Notes under the pieces: generated by a model
Databases searched by the model: none
What the model was told of the DNA's origin: nothing
Seen by the model: only the letters and a program-made list of their open reading frames with translations
Shown: positions 8,001 to 18,090 of the stretch, one piece after another
Numbering within the stretch: position 1 is the stretch's first letter
Layout: each line of letters begins with the position of its first letter
Program-made: the position numbers and the translations under genes
DNA from: Deltaproteobacteria bacterium
Lineage (GTDB): Bacteria; Desulfobacterota; Desulfuromonadia; Geobacterales; DSM-12255
Direction of reading: 5' to 3'
DNA length: 39,736 nt
Assembly (NCBI GenBank): GCA_021849045.1
Contig: JAJZTK010000023.1
Location: forward strand, 1-39,736

Positions 8001-10777
8001 GACGCCACCCTGTCAGCTATGACATCGCTGCGACAGATACCCCGAACATCGCATACGCCGCATTCCCCACATTGAACGGCTCGGCTGAGGTGATTCGCCT
8101 TGATCTCCCGGCCGGCATGAACTATCGACTCTTCAGTCTGCCGGAGCATGCCGTCATCCACCAGTTCGCGCACCCTGGCACCGACCCCTTCATCAAGGTT
8201 GTAGATTTCCACCAGGTCAGCCCTGCTTCCAGTCAACTGCTGATAACCAAGGGCATAGATGTGCAGTTGCTGGCGGGTCACATCCTCTTCCTGGGACCGT
8301 TCCGTCGATTTGAAGTCGATAATGATCACTTCATTGGTATCAGTGCGGCGGATGAGGTCGATACGCCCGTGAACGACAATCCCTTCCGCCAGTTTTATCT
8401 CTATCGCCTGCTCGGCATATTTAACCTTGTCGAGAATCGTCCCGTTCTCTCTGAGGTAACGGCGCAAGGCCTTGTCCGCCTGCTGTCGCATGTCGTCCTT
8501 CAGGCTTTGCCAGGCATAGGGCAGATGAAAATGCGTATCGAGCAGCTGGGGGACGTGCTCAGGATTTAGGTACACCCCGTCCAACGCCTTGCGATGTACC
8601 TCCGCCAGGGTATCGTGCAAGGATTTGCCAAACCCCATTTTTTCGTGGAAGCCGGGGTTGAAACCGTACATGAAGCGAAGCTTGAACTGATAGGGACATA
8701 CGAAAAAATACTTCAGCTCGCTGAAGGTAAGGATAACCTCTGCCTCTTCTGTGCTTGCTTCTGCGACAATTTTCTCGACAGGCGCTTGCGCCGGCTCGTG
8801 GGTGAGGACATAGGTTGAACTGGTGACTCCACGGATAAATTGGGATTCTTTGGCATATAACCCCTTGGGCGTCTCGGGTGCCCAAGAGCAATAGAGATAT
8901 TTCTTGCACTTGGTAAGAGCGACGTAAAAAAGACGGCGCTCGTCTTCTTCGCAGCCGCCGTCAAAGCGCGCGGCGCCAACAACAGCTGCTTGGGGAATGA
9001 CGTGCGACCATTTCCGGCCGCCTTGTTTTTTTGAGGGAAAGCGGTTTTTCAGAAGGTTTGGAATGAAGACAACGGGAAACTCCATTCCCTTTGCCTGATG
9101 AACCGTCATGACCTGAACGGCATTGGGAACCGCGTACCCCGCTCCTTCCCACCCTTCAGGATAGTAGTCGGCCGCCTGATGATGGAGAAACCCTGCAAAA
9201 TACTTATACAGGCTGTCAGGATCGAGATTGAAGTTGATCGTTTCGTAGTCGGATATGAGCTGGCTGAACTTGCCGAGATTGTAATAAACAATTTCTCCGT
9301 GGGAACGATGTCCTCCGCCGTCATCCGGGATGACTTCTTCGCGCAGGTCAATTGCTTCGAGAAATGCGAGATAGGTTTTCTGCAAGGAATATACTGATTT
9401 CCGCCACTCCCCGGCCCATGAAGCTTTGCGCTGGTCAAGCATGTTGACGGCTGAAGCGATTTTCCCCTGTGTGAGGCCGAGATTGGCCGTCATCCATAAA
9501 CGTGTCAGCGCGTCCCTATCAATTTCGCCAACAAGGTAAGAAAAGATGCCGGCGGCGGCTTGCACTTCGACAGTATCGAATAGGCCGGCCATCCCTTTGA
9601 CAATATAGGGAATATTAGCAGCCCGAAGGGCCTGGAGGATGGGAGCAGCGGAATTTTTGACACTGCGCACAAGGATTGCGCAATCCGACCAGGCAAGTCC
9701 CCTTGTTACATCTTTTTCCGTAAAAGGGACTCCTCTCAGCTCTCGTATCTTTCCGACAATCCATTCTGCCTCGGTTTCCTGATCAGCAAACCTCTGACAT
9801 AGGATGTCACCATGCATGAAAGGCTGCTTTTCCTTGCTGACCATTGTTTTCGGCAGCCGTTCCAAATTCCTCTCAACAACGTTCTTGGCTGTTTCCACCA
9901 CGCCCTTGCTGCTGCTCCGGAAATTCTCCGCCATGGAGATCTGCCGCACGCTGGGATACCTCTTAGCAAAGCTCAGGATATTGTCGATGTCGCTGCCGTT
10001 CCACTGGTAGATCGTCTGGTCATCATCCCCTACAACGCAAAGCTGCGCGCCAAGATCGTGCAGCTGCCTGATCAGGCATTCCTGCAAGGGGTTTACGTCC
10101 TGGTATTCGTCAACGATCAGGTATTTGATCCGTTCGGCAATTTTCCCCTGCAAATCCTCATTTACAGCTAGAGCCGTAACTGCTTCGTAAATAATGCGGC
10201 TGTAATCCAGGTAACCCTTCTTGTCCAGGAGGGCATGATACTTTGCGAGGGCCTCCCTGATCGGGTGCGCCCCAAGAGCGGCTTCGTCTATCTGGGCTTC
10301 TCGAACAATCGATAGGATCTTCTGGTAAAGTTTTGAGTCAACAAATTGCTTAAGGGGCTTGCCATCAAGAGTAGTGAGTGACTTAAACCCGGACTCTTTG
10401 GTGTGGCGATCGATCAATAGGCGCTGCTGGACATCACTCAGGACGCTGTATTTCAGGAACCTGAACAGATATGTCTGGAGCAGGTCAAGGCAGAAACCGT
10501 GAATCGTCCCGACATACATTTCCGCAAGTCCGAATTCGGAGCCAAGCTCATTACGGCAGAGGTTATGGATGCGGTTTTTCAGCTCACCGGCGGCTTTCTC
10601 GGTGAAGGTAAAGGCAACGATATTGGCAGGGGTGACGCCTTCAGGGGCTTTCTCGCGAAGAATATTGACAATACGCTGGGAAATGACCTGCGTCTTCCCG
10701 GAGCCGGCGCAGGCGATAACCTGGAGGTTGCCGTCCAAATGGTTCATTGCCGCGGTTTGATTGGGGGTATATTCCAC
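7997..10777 (-). CDS. UvrD/Rep-type helicase with C-terminal PD-(D/E)XK Fe-S nuclease
   Basis: This 926-residue SF1A helicase is fused to an AddB/RecB-like nuclease. Helicase motifs: Walker A ACAGSGKT (about 22-29), Ia FTFTEKAAGEL, TIHGF, Walker B VDEYQDVNPLQ, III VGDDDQTIYQWNG, IV ENFRSS, V VMTVHQAKGMEFP, VI RRLFYVALTK. The nuclease has GRIDLI...VIIIDFKS, giving the D...DxK core, and cysteines framing it (FVCPYQF near 700 and CGECGVCDVRGIC near the end), as in Fe-S-stabilised AddB and Cas4 nucleases. Start is GTG 10777 with AAGGAGC upstream, 11 bases after the radC stop. It probably unwinds and trims DNA ends. Its coupling to the DUF4062 gene rather than to addA/addB partners suggests an accessory repair or defence role. 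Confidence 0.88.
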   Translation of the reverse strand: MEYTPNQTAAMNHLDGNLQVIACAGSGKTQVISQRIVNILREKAPEGVTPANIVAFTFTEKAAGELKNRIHNLCRNELGSEFGLAEMYVGTIHGFCLDLLQTYLFRFLKYSVLSDVQQRLLIDRHTKESGFKSLTTLDGKPLKQFVDSKLYQKILSIVREAQIDEAALGAHPIREALAKYHALLDKKGYLDYSRIIYEAVTALAVNEDLQGKIAERIKYLIVDEYQDVNPLQECLIRQLHDLGAQLCVVGDDDQTIYQWNGSDIDNILSFAKRYPSVRQISMAENFRSSSKGVVETAKNVVERNLERLPKTMVSKEKQPFMHGDILCQRFADQETEAEWIVGKIRELRGVPFTEKDVTRGLAWSDCAILVRSVKNSAAPILQALRAANIPYIVKGMAGLFDTVEVQAAAGIFSYLVGEIDRDALTRLWMTANLGLTQGKIASAVNMLDQRKASWAGEWRKSVYSLQKTYLAFLEAIDLREEVIPDDGGGHRSHGEIVYYNLGKFSQLISDYETINFNLDPDSLYKYFAGFLHHQAADYYPEGWEGAGYAVPNAVQVMTVHQAKGMEFPVVFIPNLLKNRFPSKKQGGRKWSHVIPQAAVVGAARFDGGCEEDERRLFYVALTKCKKYLYCSWAPETPKGLYAKESQFIRGVTSSTYVLTHEPAQAPVEKIVAEASTEEAEVILTFSELKYFFVCPYQFKLRFMYGFNPGFHEKMGFGKSLHDTLAEVHRKALDGVYLNPEHVPQLLDTHFHLPYAWQSLKDDMRQQADKALRRYLRENGTILDKVKYAEQAIEIKLAEGIVVHGRIDLIRRTDTNEVIIIDFKSTERSQEEDVTRQQLHIYALGYQQLTGSRADLVEIYNLDEGVGARVRELVDDGMLRQTEESIVHAGREIKANHLSRAVQCGECGVCDVRGICRSDVIADRVAS

Positions 10778-10788
10778 AACTTGCTCCT

Positions 10789-11235
10789 TTAGGCGGCCTC
10801 GTACGCCGGAAAAATGCCTTCTCTAGCAAAACTGAAGGCTTGATCCCCGACGAGGATTATGTGATCCAGCACCTTGATGTCAAGCGGGCCAAGCGCCTGA
10901 ACCAGTAACTTGGCAAGCTGATGGTCTTGTTGTGACGGTTTTGCCGTGCCTGCAGGATGGTTGTGTGCAAAAATGACCGATGCAGCAAGGTGCCGAAGAG
11001 CCTCTTCGACCACATGGCGTGGATACACAGCGGCGTCCTTTACCGTACCTTCTCTGACAAGCGCCGGATAGACGACGCGGCATTGAGTGTCCAGGCAGAG
11101 GACGTAAAATACCTCTTCCGGCCGTCCGGCCATGAGCGGGATTAGATACTCAGCCACCGCCTCGGAGCTATTGAGCTTCGGTCTGTCTCGGAGAACCCTA
11201 TCGTGAAAGTAGCGGCGTGTCACCTGCGGAATCAT
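10789..11235 (-). CDS. radC: RadC JAMM/MPN domain (C-terminal part of a split radC)
   Basis: This frame holds the catalytic-type half of RadC (UPF0758). The JAMM metal motif is complete: Glu in RPEEVFYVLCLD, then HNHPAGTAKPSQQD with both histidines, the serine and the aspartate. LNSSEAVAEYL upstream is also typical. Its ATG 11235 overlaps the TGA of the preceding frame. RadC proteins are normally one chain of about 225 residues with an N-terminal helix-hairpin-helix, here placed in the neighbouring frame. Codons upstream of the ATG read FLS in this frame, giving the family-like KAAxFLSMIPQVTRRY across the junction. The biochemical role of RadC is unsettled despite its DNA-repair name. Confidence 0.85.
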   Translation of the reverse strand: MIPQVTRRYFHDRVLRDRPKLNSSEAVAEYLIPLMAGRPEEVFYVLCLDTQCRVVYPALVREGTVKDAAVYPRHVVEEALRHLAASVIFAHNHPAGTAKPSQQDHQLAKLLVQALGPLDIKVLDHIILVGDQAFSFAREGIFPAYEAA

Positions 11236-11489
11236 GGAAAGGAAGCGGCTGCCTTGTCGTCAATTCCTTCCATGCCGGCAACATCTTTGGGATCTGCCTC
11301 AAAGACTGCCGACAAAGACCCAAAGCGCCTTATCAAGCGGTGCGCAATAGGATATGTATCACCACGCGGGATAGCGTGGAACAAGAGAAGTTCGAGAATT
11401 TGATGGTCGTCAAAGGTATCAAGACCTTCTTCAAGGAACCGTTTTCGCAACCGCTCCCTATGACCGATATGGAGGTTATCATCAGGCAT
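11232..11489 (-). CDS. radC: RadC N-terminal helix-hairpin-helix domain (split radC)
   Basis: The 85 residues match the start of RadC/UPF0758: GHRERLRKRFLEEGLDTF, ILELLLFHAIPRGDT, LIRRFGSLSAVFEADP and the hairpin GMEGIDDKAAA. The frame then ends as SFP-stop, where a full-length RadC would continue as FLSMIPQ in the frame of the next gene. A one-base shift within about 11236-11245 would join them. Either the gene is broken, the base call is wrong, or the two halves are made separately through the ATGA overlap. Confidence 0.8.
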   Translation of the reverse strand: MPDDNLHIGHRERLRKRFLEEGLDTFDDHQILELLLFHAIPRGDTYPIAHRLIRRFGSLSAVFEADPKDVAGMEGIDDKAAASFP

Positions 11490-11546
11490 AATTCCACCTG
11501 TTTCATTATTGTCTTAGAAAATCGTCAACCCTTCTTCAATTCCTGT

Positions 11547-11552
11547 ATTATA
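11547..11552 (-). promoter_or_regulatory. Putative -10 element for the radC-helicase transcript
   Basis: A perfect TATAAT on the - strand lies about 58 bases upstream of the radC start. No good -35 is found at 16-18 bases (the nearest TTGATC is 20 bases away), so this is a weak call. The rest of 11490-11652 contains no supported gene. Confidence 0.35.
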
Positions 11553-11652
11553 CACATGCTCCCCAAGCTATCGATCAATAGCCGCCTTGCTGAACCGTCA
11601 ATGCCGACCATTCAACTCTCACAAATGCTACCTTGAGCTTCGACTGAAATGT

Positions 11653-11678
11653 AAAAAAAGAGCGGCACATGGCCGCTC
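11653..11678 (-). terminator. Terminator of the ATP synthase operon
   Basis: On the - strand a 7-bp stem GAGCGGC/GCCGCTC (11660-11678) with a 5-base loop is followed by seven Ts, 30 bases past the atpC stop. Textbook intrinsic terminator. Confidence 0.9.
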
Positions 11679-11707
11679 TCATTTGTATCTGAAAATTGTG
11701 GTGTTGT

Positions 11708-12124
11708 CTACCTGCGGGCAGCCTTGCCGGCAACCTGCATCCGGATAAGCGCCCGCTCCAGTGCTGCCTCGTAGACAACGAAGTTCTTGTCCTCGGGAGT
11801 AAGCTTCTTGAGTGCTTCCTCTGCCCGTCCAAGTGCTGCCTTGGCACGCTCCAGGTCGATCTCGTCGGCCGGCTCCGCAGTCTGCACCAGAACCGTCACG
11901 GTATCGTCCTCCACCTCAAAGTAACCCCAGTTCACCGCCAGATGGGACACGGTGGCACCCTGCTTATAGGTCAGTTCGCCGATCTTAAGGGCGGTGAGCA
12001 TCGCGGCATGGCCGGGCAGAACACCAAACTCGCCGAGTGAGCCATTGGCCGTGATTTCATCCACCTCTGCCGAGAGGACTTTCTTGTAGGGGGTTACCAG
12101 TTCGAGCTTCAGTTTCTCAGCCAT
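11708..12124 (-). CDS. atpC: ATP synthase F1 subunit epsilon
   Basis: This central-stalk subunit couples rotation to catalysis and inhibits ATP hydrolysis. The 138-residue product has the epsilon beta-sandwich (LKLELVTPYKKVLSAEVDEI, GEFGVLPGHAAMLTALKIGEL) and the helical C-terminal hairpin (IDLERAKAALGRAEEALKKL). It is the last gene of the operon, with a terminator after it and a 52-bp inverted repeat between it and atpD. Confidence 0.95.
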   Translation of the reverse strand: MAEKLKLELVTPYKKVLSAEVDEITANGSLGEFGVLPGHAAMLTALKIGELTYKQGATVSHLAVNWGYFEVEDDTVTVLVQTAEPADEIDLERAKAALGRAEEALKKLTPEDKNFVVYEAALERALIRMQVAGKAARR

Positions 12125-12136
12125 GAATCGTTCCTT

Positions 12137-12188
12137 GTAGGGGCGGACGGCGTCCGCCCTGTTTTGGGCGCATTACATGCGCCCCTAC
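12137..12188. repeat. Inverted repeat between atpD and atpC
   Basis: GTAGGGGCG (12137-12145) pairs perfectly with CGCCCCTAC (12180-12188), and smaller GC-rich palindromes (ggacggcgtcc) lie inside. The pattern resembles a dispersed REP-like intergenic element. In the mRNA it would form a stable hairpin just before atpC and could lower epsilon expression. Confidence 0.7.
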
Positions 12189-12196
12189 ATATTATG

Positions 12197-14534
<2,338 letters not shown>

Positions 14535-14552
14535 AACGGCTGACCGTCCTTA

Positions 14553-16061
14553 TTAGGCAGTAAATTCCTTCTTGAACTCATTGAGGCAGGCAACCAGCTT
14601 CGCCTTCAGATCGTCGTCGATCGCCTTTTTGTCGCGGAGTTCAGCGACAACATCGGACTTGCGGGAATCGAAGAAGGAGTTGAGCTCCTGCTCGTAGCGC
14701 TTGAGTGACAGAACAGGGTACTCGTCCAGGTAGCCGTTGTTGGCGGCAAAGACGATGAGCACCTGCTTCTCAACCGGCACCGGCTGGTACTGGGCCTGCT
14801 TGAGGATCTCGACGAGACGCTCGCCACGTGCCAGCTGCATCTGGGTAGCCTTGTCCAGGTCGGAACCAAACTGGGCGAATGCAGCCATCTCGCGATACTG
14901 GGCCAGGTTCAGACGCAGCGTACCGGCAACCTGCTTCATTGCCTTTACCTGAGCAGAGCCACCGACGCGGGAGACGGAGATACCGACGTTGATGGCCGGA
15001 CGGACACCGGAGTAGAACAGGTCGGACTCCAGGAAAATCTGACCGTCGGTAATGGAGATGACGTTGGTCGGAATATAGGCGGAAACGTCACCGGCCTGGG
15101 TCTCGATGATCGGCAGAGCGGTCAGGGAACCGGCTCCACACTCGTCGGACAGCTTGCAGGCACGCTCCAGCAGACGGCTGTGGAGATAGAAGACGTCGCC
15201 CGGATAGGCCTCGCGCCCCGGCGGACGGCGAAGGAGGAGCGAAAGCTGGCGATAGGCAACGGCCTGCTTTGAGAGGTCGTCGTAGATGATCAGGGCATGC
15301 TTGGCATTGTCGCGGAAGTACTCGCCCATGGTAACACCGGTATAAGGGGCGATGAACTGGAGCGGTGCCGGCTCCGAGGCGGTGGCGGCAACGACGATGG
15401 TGTAATCCATCGCGCCGTGCTCCTGCAGCTTGCTCACAACCTGGGCAACCGTGGAACGCTTCTGCCCGATGGCGACATAGATGCAGACAACATCGCCACC
15501 CTTCTGATTGATGATGGTATCCATGGCAACGGCAGTCTTGCCGGTCTGGCGGTCGCCGATGATCAACTCCCGCTGGCCGCGCCCGATCGGTACCATGGAG
15601 TCGATCGCCTTGAGTCCGGTCTGCATCGGCTGATGCACCGACTTACGCTGAACGATGCCCGGGGCCTTTACTTCAACCTTGCGGAAATCGCTGCTGTTGA
15701 TCGGGCCCTTGCCGTCGATCGGCTGACCGATGGCGTCGACGACGCGGCCGATAAGGGCGTCGCCCACCGGCACCTCGACGATGCGGCCGGTCCGCTTGAC
15801 CGTGTCGCCTTCCTTGATGGCCTCGAAGTCACCGAGGATGGCAGCACCGACGTTATCCTCTTCCAGGTTGAGGCACATCCCGGAAACACCGCCGGGAAAC
15901 TCCAGCAGCTCGCCGGCCATGGCCTTGTCCAGGCCGTGGATGCGGGCGATCCCGTCACCGATCGAGATAATCGTGCCGGTCTCGGCAACTTCGACTTCCT
16001 TGCCGTACTCCTTGATCTGCTTGCGGATTATTTCGCTGATTTCTTCGGCTCTGATTTCCAT
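14553..16061 (-). CDS. atpA: ATP synthase F1 subunit alpha
   Basis: This regulatory nucleotide-binding subunit alternates with beta in F1. The 502 residues include the P-loop GDRQTGKT, the alpha-type signature [17 protein letters not shown] and the arginine-finger region in that same stretch. Start ATG 16061 ([16 protein letters not shown]) is the usual family start. It is 9 bases downstream of atpH. Confidence 0.97.
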   Translation of the reverse strand: MEIRAEEISEIIRKQIKEYGKEVEVAETGTIISIGDGIARIHGLDKAMAGELLEFPGGVSGMCLNLEEDNVGAAILGDFEAIKEGDTVKRTGRIVEVPVGDALIGRVVDAIGQPIDGKGPINSSDFRKVEVKAPGIVQRKSVHQPMQTGLKAIDSMVPIGRGQRELIIGDRQTGKTAVAMDTIINQKGGDVVCIYVAIGQKRSTVAQVVSKLQEHGAMDYTIVVAATASEPAPLQFIAPYTGVTMGEYFRDNAKHALIIYDDLSKQAVAYRQLSLLLRRPPGREAYPGDVFYLHSRLLERACKLSDECGAGSLTALPIIETQAGDVSAYIPTNVISITDGQIFLESDLFYSGVRPAINVGISVSRVGGSAQVKAMKQVAGTLRLNLAQYREMAAFAQFGSDLDKATQMQLARGERLVEILKQAQYQPVPVEKQVLIVFAANNGYLDEYPVLSLKRYEQELNSFFDSRKSDVVAELRDKKAIDDDLKAKLVACLNEFKKEFTA

Positions 16062-16070
16062 TGGTTCGTC

Positions 16071-16613
16071 TCACCCCTTCTGTAATGTATCTTCAATCCG
16101 AGTTAACTGGGTTTTCACACTGCCGTCGAACACCGTGTTGCCAATCTTGGTGACGATGCCGCCGATAAGGGCCGGATCGACATTCACCGTGAGCGCCACC
16201 TTCTTACCGGTATTCTTCTCAAGGGCGCTCTTGATCTCCGCCACCTGGGCTTCATCGAGTGGCTGCGCCGTCGTCACAACCGGCCTGACCACTCCGGAGA
16301 GTTCATCGGCCAGGGCACTGAAACTGGCCACGATCTGGGGAAGTGCGGCTATCCTGCCGCGCTCCAGGAGCAGGAGCAGAAAATTCCCGATGGTCGTGGA
16401 AGCAGCCAGTCTGGTGTTCACGTCCTTGAGGATCTCACGCTTCGCCTCGATGCCATAGGCCGGATTGGCAAACAGCACCCCGAGGGCCGGATTGGAAGCG
16501 AACAGGGACTCGACAGTGGTCAGTTCGCTGTGAAACCGCTCCACTGCTCCCTCTTCCGCACCGAGCTGCACGAGGGCCTTGGCATACCGTCTTGCTATCG
16601 CGCTTGCACTCAC
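16071..16613 (-). CDS. atpH: ATP synthase F1 subunit delta (OSCP)
   Basis: The peripheral-stalk connector between F1 and the b/b' dimer. The 180-residue protein has the N-terminal IARRYAKAL motif and the C-terminal region [32 protein letters not shown], shown here only in part, both diagnostic of the family. Its GTG start overlaps the atpF stop (GTGA), suggesting coupled translation. Confidence 0.95.
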   Translation of the reverse strand: MSASAIARRYAKALVQLGAEEGAVERFHSELTTVESLFASNPALGVLFANPAYGIEAKREILKDVNTRLAASTTIGNFLLLLLERGRIAALPQIVASFSALADELSGVVRPVVTTAQPLDEAQVAEIKSALEKNTGKKVALTVNVDPALIGGIVTKIGNTVFDGSVKTQLTRIEDTLQKG

Positions 16614-17230
16614 TTTAGATTTACCACCTTGGTAAGATATTCACCAACCAGACGATCCTGGTCATTCTTCTCGATCTTTTCCTTCAGGGTCCCCTCTGCC
16701 AGTTGCACGGCCAGATGAGCAGCTTCCCTGCGGAGTTCGGCCCTCGCCTTCAGGACCTCCTGATCGGCTGCAACGCGGGCCTGTTCGCTGATCTTCGCGG
16801 CGCCGGCCTTTGCCTCGGCAATGATCCGCTCCTTCTCGGCAAGCCCTTCGCGACGGATGTTCGCCTGCAGCTCCTCTATATCCTTATTGGCCTGGGCCAG
16901 CTTGGTATTGTACTCGGCAAACTTCCGCTCGGCCGCGGCCTTGGCCTCTTCGGCCTCCTTCAGGGCCTTTTCAATGCCGGACCGACGATCGGCCAGCGAC
17001 TTCTTCATGTCGGCCTTCTTGATGCCCCAGACCAGAATCAGGACGAGCGCGGCAAAATCGATGCAACGCCACATGAAATCCTTCATCTGTGCTGCACCAC
17101 CGTGCCCGCCCCCATGGGCGCCGCCCCCCCCTTCCGAGGCAGAGGCAACTACGGCGAACCCGAGAAACAGGAGCGTGGCAACTGCCTTCACAACAGCAGG
17201 ACTAATCCGCATCGACGAAATCCGCCGCAT
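16610..17230 (-). CDS. atpF: ATP synthase Fo subunit b with N-terminal signal-like extension
   Basis: Peripheral-stalk subunit b: one membrane helix (about 50-67, [18 protein letters not shown]) and a long charged coiled coil reaching F1. The frame is open to 17350, but ATG 17230 follows GGGAGGAG and gives 206 residues. Unusually the protein begins with a Sec-like signal (about 1-31, ending VVASAS) and a Gly/His-rich stretch [15 protein letters not shown] before the anchor helix. Comparable b subunits with leader-like N-termini are known in related deltaproteobacterial lineages (from memory). It overlaps atpH by four bases and is separated from the b' gene by one base. Confidence 0.93.
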   Translation of the reverse strand: MRRISSMRISPAVVKAVATLLFLGFAVVASASEGGGGAHGGGHGGAAQMKDFMWRCIDFAALVLILVWGIKKADMKKSLADRRSGIEKALKEAEEAKAAAERKFAEYNTKLAQANKDIEELQANIRREGLAEKERIIAEAKAGAAKISEQARVAADQEVLKARAELRREAAHLAVQLAEGTLKEKIEKNDQDRLVGEYLTKVVNLK

Positions 17231-17231
17231 A

Positions 17232-17657
17232 TTACACACTCCTCCCGAGAACCTTCTCACAAATTTCCAGCGACAGGGTGCGGGCCTGCTCCTGCAGAAG
17301 AAGCTTGGCATCAGCGGCTTCCCGTGCAACCCGCTCCTTGATGGCGGCAAGTGAATCGGCAGCCTCTTTCCGCGCCTTCTCCAGCACTAACGCTTCCTCG
17401 GTCTGGGCCTCCTTGATCAGGGTGGCCCGCTCACTGCCGGCCTCTCCCTTCACGGCCCGCAGTTTGGACTCGTACTCCGACATCTTGTCCTGGACGTCCT
17501 TGTCCACAGCTTCGGCCCTGGACTTGGCTGCAGCCAGTTCGCCATTCCGGTCGGCAAGCACCTTGCGGATCGGCTTGAACAGAAAGATGTTAAGAATGAG
17601 CACCAGGATCAGGAAGTTGATCAACTGGATGACAAAGGCTAAATCGAGATTGATCAC
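17232..17657 (-). CDS. atpX: ATP synthase Fo subunit b'
   Basis: The second b-type stalk subunit, pairing with AtpF as a heterodimer. The 141 residues have an N-terminal membrane helix (LAFVIQLINFLILVLILNIF), the conserved FKPIRKVLADR turn, and a charged coiled coil. The frame is open to 17771, but the upstream part is not family-like. GTG 17657 follows AAGGGG and places the helix at the N-terminus, as in homologues. It is the first gene of the operon; the a and c subunit genes are absent from the window. Confidence 0.9.
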   Translation of the reverse strand: MINLDLAFVIQLINFLILVLILNIFLFKPIRKVLADRNGELAAAKSRAEAVDKDVQDKMSEYESKLRAVKGEAGSERATLIKEAQTEEALVLEKARKEAADSLAAIKERVAREAADAKLLLQEQARTLSLEICEKVLGRSV

Positions 17658-17688
17658 CGTACACCCCTTGCCGGTCAAAATAGATATC

Positions 17689-17718
17689 TTGTATACAAAA
17701 ATTGTATACTGCATACAA
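17689..17718. promoter_or_regulatory. Twin TTGTAT...ATACAA palindromes at the atp operon promoter
   Basis: TTGTATACAA (17689-17698) is a perfect 10-bp palindrome; TTGTAT-N5-ATACAA (17702-17718) is a second, spaced copy. They lie 32-61 bases upstream of the b' start, where the atp promoter must be. The pattern resembles operators of GntR-type regulators, and the A/T-rich arms also offer -10-like sequences (TATACAAT on the - strand). Either an operator pair or overlapping promoter elements. Confidence 0.5.
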
Positions 17719-17771
17719 AAAATTAGAGGACCGCGGCCCCCCCTGGCTTCAAAACGGTCGATAGGTATCAC

Positions 17772-18090
17772 AGCCGACCAGGGGTGTCAAGTTTTTTCAA
17801 GTCATAAAGATTATTTAATATAGTGGTTTTCGGTGTTTTCCTATCTCTCAACATGAGATGAGAATATGGGCATCTCGCAAAAACTAGCGTCATGAAGGAA
17901 TATGGGAAAGTAAGGTGGGGCAGGAAGACAGGATTGCTACACTAAAGACCTCGCCCAGTCCGCATCTGCTCGTAAATACCAGACAGGACGGATGCGTAGA
18001 CAATCTCGCCGAGGTTATGATTCTGCTTTTCTGATGCTGCAGAGTAGCCCCTTCCACTGGGACTCTCAAATGTTTTACTTGTTAAAAGGT
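17772..18090. other. Intergenic region without a recognised gene
   Basis: Between the atp promoter region and the stop of the sigma-54 activator. No convincing coding frame, RNA gene or terminator was recognised; only a weak 5-bp inverted repeat (ATCTC-N7-GAGAT near 17843) is visible. Confidence 0.5.
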
